From contig SFKX01000009.1 in assembly GCA_004553625.1 (NCBI GenBank), forward strand, positions 1 through 64,000: a stretch of 64,000 nt of DNA. Reading direction: 5' to 3'. This document shows, piece by piece, positions 40,053 through 48,380 of the stretch. Both the position numbers and the translations under genes were made by a program. Each line of letters starts with the position of its first letter. Within the stretch, counting starts at the first letter, position 1. This DNA comes from Clostridiales bacterium. GTDB lineage: Bacteria; Bacillota_A; Clostridia; Oscillospirales; Oscillospiraceae. A model generated the notes under the pieces. The model was not told where the DNA came from. It saw only the letters and a program-made list of their open reading frames with translations, and ran no database searches.

Positions 40053-41403
40053 CCGAATTCAGCTCCTTTGTAAGAGTTACTACCGTCTCCACGTGCGCGG
40101 TTTTTGGGAACATATCCACAGCTACGGCTTTTTGGGGAACATAGCCGAGCTCGGTCAGGCGTTTGAGGTCACGGGCAAGGGTGGCCGGGTCGCAGGAGAC
40201 GTAGGCTATGCGCTTAGGCTGCATTTTGGCAACTTGCCTCAACGCCTCCTCCGACATGCCCTTCCTCGGCGGGTCCACTACTATGGCGTCGGGCCTTATC
40301 CCGCGCTCGCTCAGCAGTCTCGCCGCGTCCCCGGCGTCGGCACAGATGAACTCCGCGTTCCCGATACCGTTGCGCGCCGCGTTCCGCCTCGCGTTCTCCA
40401 CCGCCTCCGGTACTATTTCCGCGCCGATCACTTGCCCTGCGCGCCTCGCCAGCGCCAGACTTATCGTTCCGGCACCGCAATACAGGTCCAGTACCGTGCC
40501 GCCAGGTTCCGGCAGGGCATAGTCTACGGCCAGCTCGTACAGCCGCTCTGCCTGCGGAGGGTTTATCTGATAAAAAGCCTGCGGGCTCAGCTCAAACTCG
40601 CTGCCGCAGAGCACGTCCGTCAGCGTGGAACTCCCCCACAGCGTTCGGAATTCGCCCGACAGCACCGTATTGCTCTCGCTCCGGTTGAGGCACTCTACGA
40701 CTCCGACCAGGCCGGGACATCCGCGCCGCAGCGATTCCACCAGCGTCCTGGCCAGAGCGGGACTGAACCGACGCCCTGTCACCACACAGCAGAGCGCTGC
40801 GCCGTCGCGCGCCCGCCTAGTGTAGACGTGTCTGACCCCGCCGGAGCCCGCACGAACTCCGCGCCTTTTCATCCATCCCGTCACTGACCTTGCGCAGGCC
40901 GACGCTTCATCGGACTGTAGCAGGCAGCGTTCTACAGGAACTATGTCATGACTGCCGCTGCGATAAAAACCGGCAACGGGTCCGTTTTCCGCCTCGCCGA
41001 CGGCAACAATGGACTTGTTGCGATAGCCCTCTACAGTCTCCGAGCCTATTATGCGCTCCGCGCACAGTTCCAGTCCGCCTATGCGCTTGAACGCGTCGTT
41101 CACACGTTCGAGTTTATATCTCAGCTCCGCCTCGTAGCTCATATGCAGAAAGCTGCATCCCCCGCAGCGGCCGAAGTTGGGGCAGGCCGGCTCGACCCGC
41201 TCGGGCGACGCCGAAAGCAGCTCCTCTCCCCTGCCGTACACCGCCGTTTTTGTGACCTTCACTATCCTTATTCGCCAGCGCTCGCCGGGTATCGCGCGAG
41301 GCACGAACACAGCGCGGCCGCATATCCTGCACACGCCCGCGCCTTCCGAAGTGAGGCCGGTGACTTCGGCCTCGTATATATTGTTTTTTCTCAGTTCTTC
41401 CAT
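40042..41403 (-). CDS. rlmD: 23S rRNA (uracil-5-)-methyltransferase RlmD-type
   Basis: A 453-residue RlmD/RlmCD-type enzyme. The N-terminal TRAM domain is at about 1-60, iron-sulfur ligands in CPNFGRCGGCSFLHM with a further Cys in PVERCLLQ, the SAM-binding motif YCGAGTISLALARRAGQVIGAE near residue 300, DPPRKGM, and the catalytic Cys in VSCDPATLARDL. It methylates U1939 and/or U747 of 23S rRNA. The ATG at 41403 lies only 7 nt after the -10 box, with no ribosome-binding site, so its mRNA should be leaderless. It heads a seven-gene operon. Confidence 0.92.
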   Translation of the reverse strand: MEELRKNNIYEAEVTGLTSEGAGVCRICGRAVFVPRAIPGERWRIRIVKVTKTAVYGRGEELLSASPERVEPACPNFGRCGGCSFLHMSYEAELRYKLERVNDAFKRIGGLELCAERIIGSETVEGYRNKSIVAVGEAENGPVAGFYRSGSHDIVPVERCLLQSDEASACARSVTGWMKRRGVRAGSGGVRHVYTRRARDGAALCCVVTGRRFSPALARTLVESLRRGCPGLVGVVECLNRSESNTVLSGEFRTLWGSSTLTDVLCGSEFELSPQAFYQINPPQAERLYELAVDYALPEPGGTVLDLYCGAGTISLALARRAGQVIGAEIVPEAVENARRNAARNGIGNAEFICADAGDAARLLSERGIRPDAIVVDPPRKGMSEEALRQVAKMQPKRIAYVSCDPATLARDLKRLTELGYVPQKAVAVDMFPKTAHVETVVTLTKELNSDDT

Positions 41404-41409
41404 AACTAT

Positions 41410-41438
41410 ATTGTACCACGCTGCGGGTCGAGCTTCAA
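41410..41438 (-). promoter_or_regulatory. rlmD operon promoter (leaderless start)
   Basis: TTGAAG (41433-41438), a 17-bp spacer and TACAAT (41410-41415) on the minus strand. Seven bases after the -10 box comes the ATG of rlmD, so transcription would begin at or next to the start codon. Confidence 0.7.
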
Positions 41439-41453
41439 TCTATATCAAAAAAT

Positions 41454-41482
41454 TTGCAATTTCATCCGCTCTATGCTATCAT
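41454..41482 (+). promoter_or_regulatory. capA-like gene promoter
   Basis: TTGCAA (41454-41459), a 17-bp spacer and extended -10 TGCTATCAT (hexamer 41477-41482). GGAGGT and the ATG at 41524 follow. Confidence 0.7.
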
Positions 41483-41523
41483 AATGAGTTGATAACGCGC
41501 CAGGCGGCGCTTGGAGGTCTGAT

Positions 41524-42846
41524 ATGAACAAGAAACTCAAAATAGCCCTCATCACCCTGGCCGTGACCGTTGTGCTGGTCGTGGCTGCGGTGCTGATAGC
41601 GACCCTGATAAAGCCCAGCCCGGAAGCAGAGCCATATGCCCTGCCCTCCGCAGGCTCGAGTGACAACATTGTCACCGAAACACCGTCCGATGAACTGGAA
41701 CCCTCCGCATCCCCGGAGCATGTGAACACCGTAACCTCCACTCTGGCAGTTGGCGGCGATATCGTAATGCACACGGGTCTGAACGGAGAAGCGATGACAG
41801 ATTCCGGCTACGATTACGTCCCCATCTTCGGCATTCTCAAGGATTTCATCGCAAACGCGGACTACTCCGTCTGCTCGCTGGTGACCACGCTCGGCACCGG
41901 CAACTATACAGCCTATCCGCTGTTCAAGTCCCCGGTCGACCTCGCTTCCTCTATAGCGAGCGTCGGCTTCAACCTCGTAAACACGGCGACCAGTCACTGT
42001 GTTGACTCGTACAAGGACGGCATAGACTCCACACTCGACGCCCTTGACGCCGCGGGTCTCGACCATGTCGGCACATACAGAACGCAGGAGGAGCGCGACT
42101 CTACCGGCAACCGTTTCATGGCAGATGTGGGCGGCGTGAACGTGGCCTTCCTGGCCTACACCTGTGATACGAATGCTATCCCCGTGACCGGCTTTGAGTA
42201 CGCCGCCAGCATCTGTGCCGTGGACTATCTCACCGGCGGCACGGAGATCGACTATGACCTCATGCGCGGCGACCTGGCCGACGCCAAGGAGGCCGGCGCT
42301 GACATCGTGTTTGTATTCATGTCCTGGGGTACCGAGTTCGCAACGCAGCCGACTGAACAGCAGACCGAGATAGCCGACTTTCTCTTTGAAAACGGCGCTG
42401 ACATCATCATCGGCGGCCACTGCCGCGTGCCTCAGCCCATGGAACTGAGGACGATCAAGGACGCCGAAGGCAACGAGCGCACCGGCTTCATCTGCTACAG
42501 CCTCGGCAACATGCTCTCCTGCCAGAACGACGAATACACCGATATTTCCGCCCTCGTCAACATCGAGCTCACCAAGGACACCGATACCGGCGAGACCTGG
42601 ATATCTGACGTCAGCTACAAGCCCATCTATATGGCCGACCTCTACGACTACGGCATAAATGACTACGGCTGGCACTACCGAATGGTGGACCTGCACGCCG
42701 CTATAAACTCCTATGAGTCCGGTTCGCCCTGGGAGTTCATTACGGACGAAGTCTACAAGGACATGTCCGCCGCTCTCGACGCGGTCCACGAGTTCTTCGG
42801 CGCGGAGCTGGACTCGGCCGTAAAGGCTGAGGCAGCAACGGAATAG
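41524..42846 (+). CDS. CapA-family membrane-anchored protein, degenerate active site
   Basis: A 440-residue protein with an N-terminal anchor (residues about 5-28), an acidic Ser/Pro linker (about 35-65) and a CapA/PgsA metallophosphatase-like domain (about 70-380: TLAVGGDIVMHTGLN, GFNLVNTATSHCVDSYKDG, IIIGGHCRVPQPMELR). In active CapA/PgsA domains the motifs are GDxxL, NLE, NNHxxDxG and HWGxEY. Here NLE becomes SLV, NNH becomes TSH and HWG becomes SWG, so several metal ligands are lost. The gene stands alone between its promoter and terminator. A binding or regulatory role in the envelope is more plausible than catalysis. Confidence 0.78.
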   Translation: MNKKLKIALITLAVTVVLVVAAVLIATLIKPSPEAEPYALPSAGSSDNIVTETPSDELEPSASPEHVNTVTSTLAVGGDIVMHTGLNGEAMTDSGYDYVPIFGILKDFIANADYSVCSLVTTLGTGNYTAYPLFKSPVDLASSIASVGFNLVNTATSHCVDSYKDGIDSTLDALDAAGLDHVGTYRTQEERDSTGNRFMADVGGVNVAFLAYTCDTNAIPVTGFEYAASICAVDYLTGGTEIDYDLMRGDLADAKEAGADIVFVFMSWGTEFATQPTEQQTEIADFLFENGADIIIGGHCRVPQPMELRTIKDAEGNERTGFICYSLGNMLSCQNDEYTDISALVNIELTKDTDTGETWISDVSYKPIYMADLYDYGINDYGWHYRMVDLHAAINSYESGSPWEFITDEVYKDMSAALDAVHEFFGAELDSAVKAEAATE

Positions 42847-42856
42847 ACCGCAATAT

Positions 42857-42899
42857 AAAACCCGGCGCGCTGCCTGAACAGCACGCCGGGTGTTTTTTT
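42857..42899 (+). terminator. rho-independent terminator after capA-like gene
   Basis: ACCCGGCG...CTG pairs with CAG...CGCCGGGT around CCTGAA, followed by GTTTTTTT. Confidence 0.9.
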
Positions 42900-42905
42900 G
42901 TCCGT

Positions 42906-44597
42906 TTATTTCAGCACCGCGCCCTCTGCGGCGGAGGACACCAGCTTCGCATATCTCGCAAGGTAGCCGCCGAACTGTTTTACGGGCTTGTAGCTCCAGT
43001 TCTTGCGTCTGCGCTCCAGTTCCTCGTCCGAGACGTGCAGCTCCAGGCGCTTGTTTATGACGTCCACGGTGATCTCGTCCCCGTCCTGGATAAGGGCTAT
43101 GGGTCCGCCGGCAGCGGCCTCTGGCGAGATGTGGCCGACAAAGCAGCCGTTGTTCGTGCCGGAAAAGCGCCCGTCCGTTATGAGGGCCGTGGTCTTGCCC
43201 AAGCCCTGGCCGTTCAGGAGCTTCATGGGCAAGTACATTTCGCGCATACCCGGGCCGCCCTTCGGTCCCTCGTAACGCACCACGATGACCATGCCAGGTT
43301 CTATCTTCCGCGCCTTTATCGCCTCAACGCAGTCGTGCTCGCCGTCGAAGCAGACCGCCCGGCCGGTGAACTGCCGCGCCTCCGGCGCTATTGCGGCGGG
43401 CTTTGCCACACCCGTGTCCGGCGCTATGTTGCCTCGCATTATCGCCAGTCCGCCGAGGGTGCTGTGCGGGTTATCCATCGTGCGGATGAGGTCGGGATTG
43501 GCCGGGTAACTGTTCCTGAACGCGTCAAGGTTCTCGCCCAGCGTTCTTGCCTCCGCGGTCATTACGCCGGTGTGCAGCTTTTCCCGTATGGACTTCATTA
43601 CCTCAGGTATGCCGCCGGCCTTGTACAGGTCCTCGCAGTCGTATATGAGTGAGGCAGGGTCCACCGCAGCTATGTGCGGGATGATGCCGCTGTATTTATC
43701 AAAGGCCTCCATGACCTTCTTCGGCTCGAAGCCCAGCTCATAGGCTATTGCACATGTGTGGATGACCGCGTTCGTCGAACCGCCAACGGCCATCAGGACC
43801 ATTATTGCGTTCTCTATGGCCTCCCAGGTCATTATCTTCCGCGCGGTGATGTGCTTTTGCACCAGCTCCACGGCCTTTTCGCCGCTCCTGAAGGCGCAGC
43901 GGCGGCGTTCGTTGTAAACCGCAGGTATGAGGCCCGAGCCGCACAGGCCGAGGCCCAGGGCCTCACCCAGCACGGACATCGTGTTCGCCGTGCCCATGAA
44001 CTGGCAGCTGCCGCAGCTCGGCGCGCAGACCTGCGTGAGATCCTGCAGCTCCTCATAGCTTATCTCTCCCTTGGTGTACTTGCCAAGGCCCTCGGATATG
44101 CTGGTCGTGTCGCTGCGGAGCTTCTTGCCGAAGGGCGGCGCGGATAGCGTGCAGCCGCCGGGCAGGAATACCGTCGGTATGTCCAGCCGCGCCGCTGCCA
44201 TCAGCATGCCGGGGATTATCTTGTCACAGCTGGCCAGGAGCACCAGTCCGTCCAGCTTGTGCGCCCGCGCCTGGATTTCCACCGCGTCTGCAATGTTCTC
44301 ACGCGAGGGCAGGACGTAGTGCGCGCCGTCGTGGTTGTCCGTTATGCCGTCGCAGCAGGCGATGACGCCGAATTCCACCGGCGTGCCGCCCGCGCGGTAC
44401 ACGCCGTACTTGACCTGTTCTGCCAGCTCGCGCAGGTTGATGTGGCCGGAGACCATCTCGTTATACGAGTTGGCGATGCCGATAATGGGCCTGGACAGGT
44501 CGTCGTCCGAATATCCGCAGGCCTTGTAGCAGGTCTTGTTCGATATGAGCTCGAAGGAATTGAAAGCGCCGACGGCGTTTATATCAAATTTCTCCAT
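42906..44597 (-). CDS. ilvD: dihydroxy-acid dehydratase
   Basis: A 563-residue IlvD/Edd-family enzyme. Iron-sulfur ligands are seen in GVIACCDGITDNHDG, LLASCDKIIPGML and APSCGSCQFMGTANTM; the catalytic region TDGRFSGTNNGCFVGHISPEAA is near the C-terminus. It converts 2,3-dihydroxy-isovalerate and -methylvalerate to the 2-oxoacid precursors of Val, Leu and Ile, and 2-oxoisovalerate is also the start of pantothenate synthesis. The gene is read alone, after a terminator that ends the PanE-like gene; the usual ilv partners are not beside it. Confidence 0.96.
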   Translation of the reverse strand: MEKFDINAVGAFNSFELISNKTCYKACGYSDDDLSRPIIGIANSYNEMVSGHINLRELAEQVKYGVYRAGGTPVEFGVIACCDGITDNHDGAHYVLPSRENIADAVEIQARAHKLDGLVLLASCDKIIPGMLMAAARLDIPTVFLPGGCTLSAPPFGKKLRSDTTSISEGLGKYTKGEISYEELQDLTQVCAPSCGSCQFMGTANTMSVLGEALGLGLCGSGLIPAVYNERRRCAFRSGEKAVELVQKHITARKIMTWEAIENAIMVLMAVGGSTNAVIHTCAIAYELGFEPKKVMEAFDKYSGIIPHIAAVDPASLIYDCEDLYKAGGIPEVMKSIREKLHTGVMTAEARTLGENLDAFRNSYPANPDLIRTMDNPHSTLGGLAIMRGNIAPDTGVAKPAAIAPEARQFTGRAVCFDGEHDCVEAIKARKIEPGMVIVVRYEGPKGGPGMREMYLPMKLLNGQGLGKTTALITDGRFSGTNNGCFVGHISPEAAAGGPIALIQDGDEITVDVINKRLELHVSDEELERRRKNWSYKPVKQFGGYLARYAKLVSSAAEGAVLK

Positions 44598-44604
44598 GTT
44601 CCCT

Positions 44605-44643
44605 CCCTAAAATATGACCGGCCCGCTTTTGCACGGGCCGGTC
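44605..44643 (-). terminator. hairpin terminator between the panE-like gene and ilvD
   Basis: GACCGGCCCG (44616-44625) pairs with CGGGCCGGTC (44634-44643). On the minus strand ATATTTTAG follows, a modest U-tract, so some read-through into ilvD is likely. Confidence 0.7.
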
Positions 44644-44649
44644 CAAAAC

Positions 44650-45597
44650 TCAATACTGGCGCTCGTAGTTGGCCTGTATGGCCTTTATCTCCCTTGTCAG
44701 CACGTCGCAGGTGGGCGTCGGGACGCCTACCTTGCGGCCAAACATCGAGATAGCGCCGGTCAGCGAATCGACCTCCGTCTGCCTGTGCGCCTGGGCGTCC
44801 TGAGCCATGGACGGGTAGTAATCCCCGAGACCCTTCACTATTCTCGGCATTTCCTCGTGCATGTATTCCCAGATGCCGTCTATGCCCATGGCGGCGGCAA
44901 CGTCGCTGGCCTCCTTCCAGACGGACCAGACCAGTTCAACGCCCTCGGGGTCGTCATAGACTTCCTTTATCTTGAGGCGCAGCACCGCGCAAACCGTATT
45001 AAAGCCGCTGTTCGAGGTCGCTTTGCGCCAAACCTTGGGGCGCACGTCCTCATAGAAATGCGGCAGCAGCCCGCCGGCGGCAAATTTCTCTTCCAGGTAG
45101 TTGCCCACCTTATCTGTGAGCTCGTTCTTGACGCAGGCTCCGAAATACATATTCTCCGTGCCGGCAGAGGGCTTGGCTACGCAGACGCCCGGCTCTGGCA
45201 GCTCAGTTCCCATATTTCCGCAGCCGTACATGACGCGCTCCTCGGGAACCAGCTTCTTCACGACCTCCTCGTTGCCAAGGCCGTTCTGGAGCGTGACGAC
45301 GACCGTCTCAGGCCCCACGCAGCACATAGCACCCTTGAGAGCCAGCTCGGTTATCGTTGCCTTGACCATGATGATGACGATATCGCAAACGCCGACTTCT
45401 TCCGCCGAATATGCCGTATTAAAGCCAGTGACGTGGAATTCCCCGTCCGGATTCCTAAAAATCATGCCGTCCTTTGCAACTTTATCCATATGTGCCTTGT
45501 TCGGGTCGACCAGCCAAACTTCCTCGGCTCCGCCCTTCCTGAGATATGACGCGAACACGCTTCCTGCCGCGCCGCTGCCTATCATGGCGATCTTCAC
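44650..45597 (-). CDS. ketopantoate-reductase-family (ApbA/PanE) oxidoreductase
   Basis: A 315-residue NAD(P)-dependent reductase. The Rossmann motif is IGSGAAGSVFASYLRKGG at the N-terminus, the substrate region has VKATITELAL and VTLQNGLGNEEVV, and the catalytic Lys region is WRKATSNSGFNTVCAVL. PanE makes pantoate, but the family also holds related 2-oxoacid reductases. The position upstream of ilvD, whose product feeds pantothenate synthesis, supports a ketopantoate role without proving it. The start is GTG at 45597, with AAAGGAGG 9-10 nt upstream. Confidence 0.85.
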   Translation of the reverse strand: MKIAMIGSGAAGSVFASYLRKGGAEEVWLVDPNKAHMDKVAKDGMIFRNPDGEFHVTGFNTAYSAEEVGVCDIVIIMVKATITELALKGAMCCVGPETVVVTLQNGLGNEEVVKKLVPEERVMYGCGNMGTELPEPGVCVAKPSAGTENMYFGACVKNELTDKVGNYLEEKFAAGGLLPHFYEDVRPKVWRKATSNSGFNTVCAVLRLKIKEVYDDPEGVELVWSVWKEASDVAAAMGIDGIWEYMHEEMPRIVKGLGDYYPSMAQDAQAHRQTEVDSLTGAISMFGRKVGVPTPTCDVLTREIKAIQANYERQY

Positions 45598-45631
45598 AAG
45601 ATCCGCCTCCTTTGCGTACTAAATCGCTAAA

Positions 45632-45660
45632 ATGATATTACTATGTGCTTCCAAAGTCAA
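45632..45660 (-). promoter_or_regulatory. panE-like gene promoter
   Basis: TTGACT (45655-45660), a 17-bp spacer and TATCAT (45632-45637) on the minus strand, divergent from the promoter at 45709. Confidence 0.75.
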
Positions 45661-45683
45661 GAGCCTTTTCAACATTTTATTCT

Positions 45684-45697
45684 CTGACTTTTGTCAG
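45684..45697. promoter_or_regulatory. short dyad between divergent promoters
   Basis: CTGAC and GTCAG flank TTTT. The dyad lies 11 bp upstream of the transporter promoter's -35 box and could be a small operator; support is weak. Confidence 0.3.
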
Positions 45698-45708
45698 GAA
45701 AATAATTC

Positions 45709-45737
45709 TTGACTTTTTTCCATTTAGGTAATAATCT
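45709..45737 (+). promoter_or_regulatory. YkvI-like transporter promoter
   Basis: TTGACT (45709-45714), a 17-bp spacer and TAATCT (45732-45737). Confidence 0.7.
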
Positions 45738-45807
45738 AATCAGCAGTTGGCAGCGATGCAATGTAATAAAGTGCTCGCAGCAACTACAAGACAGGGAGGA
45801 GAACAAT

Positions 45808-46977
45808 ATGGAAAAAAGCAAAGCTAAAAAGGGCATGCCTGTATTCATAGGCGTGGCCGCAGTCTGGATGGGTACTCACTTCGGCCCGGGCGTCGCGAGC
45901 GGCACCCAGCTGAACCAGTATTACGTCATGTTTGGCCTGCCCGGCATCTTTGTCACCGTCATCGCCATGGCATTTCTGGGCTACGCTCTCTATTGCTCCA
46001 TGGAGTTTTCCCGCCTGTATCACGCATATGATTACCAGAGCTGGGTTGAAAAGCTCTTTGGCAATAAATACGTCGTCATCCTGTTCGACATTTCGTTCCT
46101 CGTCACAATACTTACCGCGGCCAGCGGCAGCATGAACGCCGTGGCCGTCCTGCTCGAGAGCAACTTCGGCATCAACTACTGGATCGGCGTCGGCATAATC
46201 ATCGTCTGCGCAATGCTGCTGTGCGCCTTCGGAGCCAGGCTCGTACGCGCCGCTTCGTCATACATGATGTTCATAGTCATCGGCATTCTGCTCGTCATCA
46301 TGATCCTGCTCGCCGTGAACGGCGACGGCGACCTGTCCGGCTCCATTGCGAACCAGGCCACCAACCTTAAGAGCGCCGGCAGCGGCGACTGGCTGGCAGC
46401 TATCTGGAGCGCCATAATCTACGGCAGCTTCCAGGCCACCATTGTTGCCAATATCGCCTCCGTCGCGGGCGACCTCACCAGCCGCCGCGAGAGCAAGAAG
46501 GCCGCCATCACCGGCTTCCTCGCCAATACCATCCTGCTCATAGTCCTCTGCACCATGCTCTTCAGCTACACCAACGTCTACGACATCACCGCCGAAGCCC
46601 TGCCCTTCTACTCTCTGCTCCAGCGCCTGGGCTACGAGGGCGTCACCGTCGTCTACATCATCATCGTGTTCATCGCTGTGCTGAGCACCGTCGTCGGCTT
46701 TGCCTTCGCGGGCGTGGCCAGGTTCAGCAAGTACTACCAGCCCAAGGAGGGCAAGAAGAGCTCGCTGCGCGACGCTCTCTTTGTCGGCGTCATGCTCATC
46801 GCCTGCGCCATAGCCTCCCAGATCGGCATTGTGACGCTCGTCTCCACCGGCTACAAGATCCTCGGCTACCTGAACCTGCCCATCATCGTCCTGCCCGCCA
46901 TCATCCTCGGCGGACACAAGATCAGCAAAAAGTACCTCAAGAGCCACAATATCGACGCTCCGGGCGTGGATATGTAA
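45808..46977 (+). CDS. YkvI-family membrane transporter
   Basis: A 389-residue protein with about ten to eleven hydrophobic helices and the APC-superfamily, YkvI-like pattern: VAAVWMGTHFGPGVASGTQLNQYYV in the first helix pair (unwound GPGVASG region), ISFLVTILTAASGSMNAVAVLLE, and AIIYGSFQATIVANIASVAGDL. YkvI proteins are predicted secondary transporters of unknown substrate. I chose the ATG at 45808 with GGGAGGA 8 nt upstream, not the longer frame from 45709. It has its own promoter and terminator, so it acts as a single-gene unit. Confidence 0.8.
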   Translation: MEKSKAKKGMPVFIGVAAVWMGTHFGPGVASGTQLNQYYVMFGLPGIFVTVIAMAFLGYALYCSMEFSRLYHAYDYQSWVEKLFGNKYVVILFDISFLVTILTAASGSMNAVAVLLESNFGINYWIGVGIIIVCAMLLCAFGARLVRAASSYMMFIVIGILLVIMILLAVNGDGDLSGSIANQATNLKSAGSGDWLAAIWSAIIYGSFQATIVANIASVAGDLTSRRESKKAAITGFLANTILLIVLCTMLFSYTNVYDITAEALPFYSLLQRLGYEGVTVVYIIIVFIAVLSTVVGFAFAGVARFSKYYQPKEGKKSSLRDALFVGVMLIACAIASQIGIVTLVSTGYKILGYLNLPIIVLPAIILGGHKISKKYLKSHNIDAPGVDM

Positions 46978-46995
46978 GCGCAAAATGCAAAACAA

Positions 46996-47031
46996 GACCG
47001 GCGCGGTTTTGACCGCGCCGGTCCTTTTTTA
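46996..47031. terminator. bidirectional rho-independent terminator
   Basis: GACCGGCGCGGT (46996-47007) pairs with ACCGCGCCGGTC (47012-47023), loop 4 nt, then CTTTTTT on the plus strand and TTGTTTTGC on the minus strand. It serves both the transporter and the convergent RHH gene. Confidence 0.9.
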
Positions 47032-47298
47032 TTTTCCGCCGCGCTTTTTGCGCTCTTTTACTGCGGCGGTGAGGAGATACTCTATCTGGCTGTTTATTGA
47101 GCGGAAGTCCTCCTCGGCCCAGGCGGCGATCTCATCCCAAAGCCCGGGTGCGAGTCGGAGGACTATCTGCTTTTTTGCGCCCTCTTTGGCTTTTGCCGCC
47201 CGCTCGCGCGCCTTTATCTCCCGCTCGAGGGCCTCTATGCGCTCCAGGCGCTCACGCAGCTCCTGCTCGCGCTGCTCGGGACTTTTCGCCGCGGCCAT
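47029..47298 (-). CDS. ribbon-helix-helix (Arc-type) DNA-binding protein
   Basis: An 89-residue protein. Residues about 5-42 form a highly charged helix (EQELRERLERIEALEREIKARERAAKA, partly coiled coil). Residues about 43-85 have the RHH pattern: beta strand KKQIVLRLAP, helix GLWDEIAAWAEED, then SINSQIEYLLTAAVKER. RHH dimers bind short palindromes in pairs. Its start overlaps the SPFH stop (TGATG), and two ATGATATCAT palindromes sit at the start of the operon, so autoregulation is likely. Confidence 0.75.
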   Translation of the reverse strand: MAAAKSPEQREQELRERLERIEALEREIKARERAAKAKEGAKKQIVLRLAPGLWDEIAAWAEEDFRSINSQIEYLLTAAVKERKKRGGK

Positions 47299-48317
47299 CA
47301 GTATATCGACCCGCTGTTCACTACGGGCTGCGCGTCGCGGTTGCCGCAGAGCACGACCAGCAGGTTCGACACCATCGCGGCCTTGCGCTCCTCGTCCAGG
47401 ACCACTACCTCGTCCTCGCCCAGCTTGTCAATGGCCATCTTCACCATGCCCACAGCGCCGTCAACTATCTTCTGCCGTGCCGCGATTATCGCCGCCGCCT
47501 GCTGACGCTGCAGCATCGCCGCCGCTATCTCCTCAGCATAGGCCAGATGCGTGATCCTTACCTCCTCGACCACAATGCCCGCTTCCTCAACGCGCTTTTG
47601 CAGCTCGGCCTTCATGCTCTCCGCTATCTCGAGCGAGCTGCCGCGCAGCGACTTCTCGCTCGCCGCCCCGTCCTCGTCCTCGTCGAAGATGTCATAGGGA
47701 TAGAGCCGCGCGATATTGCGGATGGTCGAGTCCGTCTGGATGGAGAGGAAGGACGGGTAGTCCTCCACGCAGAACACCGCCCGCGTCGGGTCCACAACGC
47801 GCCAGATGACCACCGCGCCGATTATGATGGGGTTGCCCAGCACGTCGTTCACCTTCTGCCTGCCGTTGTCCAGCGTCATCGTCTTGAGCGACACGCGCTT
47901 TCTGCCGGACACTACGACCGGCGTGGAGCCTGCGCCGCCGTGCGCCTCCGCCTCTTTTGCCTTTTTCATCGCCTCGGCCGCGGCCTTGTCATACGCCGGG
48001 CTCACCGCTGAGCAAAAGGGGTTCACAAAGTAGAAGCCCGGCTCCTTCACCGTGCCGTGATAGCTGCCGAAGAGCGTCAGCACCAGCGCCTCGTTCGGCC
48101 GGACAGACTTCAGGCCGGCAAAGCATATAAGGTCCGCTATCAGCAGCACCGGACCCACCACAATGGCCAGAAGTCCAAAGAGAAGGCTTGACGACAGCAG
48201 CACCACGCCGCCTATCATCAGCAGTATGGAAACAACTATAAGTATCAGCTCAAGTATAAGTACCGGTATCCCCTGCGCGGGCTGCAGCACCCGCTCCTGT
48301 ATGTCTGTGTTTTTCAT
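47298..48317 (-). CDS. SPFH/Band 7 (stomatin-like) membrane protein
   Basis: A 339-residue membrane protein. Two adjacent hydrophobic segments lie at about 18-65 (VLILELILIVVSILLMIGGVV...LLFGLLAIVVGPVLL), then an SPFH domain at about 70-250 (SVRPNEALVLTLFGSYHGTVKEPGFYFVNPF, VVIWRVVDPTRAVFCVEDY) and a coiled-coil/oligomerisation tail (AAAMLQRQQAAAIIAARQKIVDGAV). Proteins of this class make membrane rings that organise microdomains or regulate proteases. It is co-transcribed with the RHH regulator under a consensus promoter. Confidence 0.9.
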   Translation of the reverse strand: MKNTDIQERVLQPAQGIPVLILELILIVVSILLMIGGVVLLSSSLLFGLLAIVVGPVLLIADLICFAGLKSVRPNEALVLTLFGSYHGTVKEPGFYFVNPFCSAVSPAYDKAAAEAMKKAKEAEAHGGAGSTPVVVSGRKRVSLKTMTLDNGRQKVNDVLGNPIIIGAVVIWRVVDPTRAVFCVEDYPSFLSIQTDSTIRNIARLYPYDIFDEDEDGAASEKSLRGSSLEIAESMKAELQKRVEEAGIVVEEVRITHLAYAEEIAAAMLQRQQAAAIIAARQKIVDGAVGMVKMAIDKLGEDEVVVLDEERKAAMVSNLLVVLCGNRDAQPVVNSGSIY

Positions 48318-48329
48318 TTTTCGGCCTCC

Positions 48330-48350
48330 ATGATATCATAATGATATCAT
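48330..48350. promoter_or_regulatory. tandem palindromic operator ATGATATCAT x2
   Basis: Two perfect 10-bp palindromes at 48330-48339 and 48341-48350, centres 11 bp apart, i.e. one helical turn. They lie between the -10 box and the ribosome-binding site and cover the expected transcription start. Tandem palindromes on one face are the typical target of Arc/MetJ-type RHH repressors. Confidence 0.7.
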
Positions 48351-48351
48351 G

Positions 48352-48380
48352 ATAATACCATGCTCTTCCTCACCTGTCAA
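48352..48380 (-). promoter_or_regulatory. SPFH-RHH operon promoter
   Basis: Perfect TTGACA (48375-48380), a 17-bp spacer and TATTAT (48352-48357) on the minus strand, inside the 3' end of dinB. Confidence 0.85.

Noticed and set aside
45684..45697. Rho-independent terminator between panE-like and YkvI-like genes
   Set aside because: The dyad has only 5 bp and no U-tract, and it lies between divergent promoters; recorded as a weak possible operator instead.
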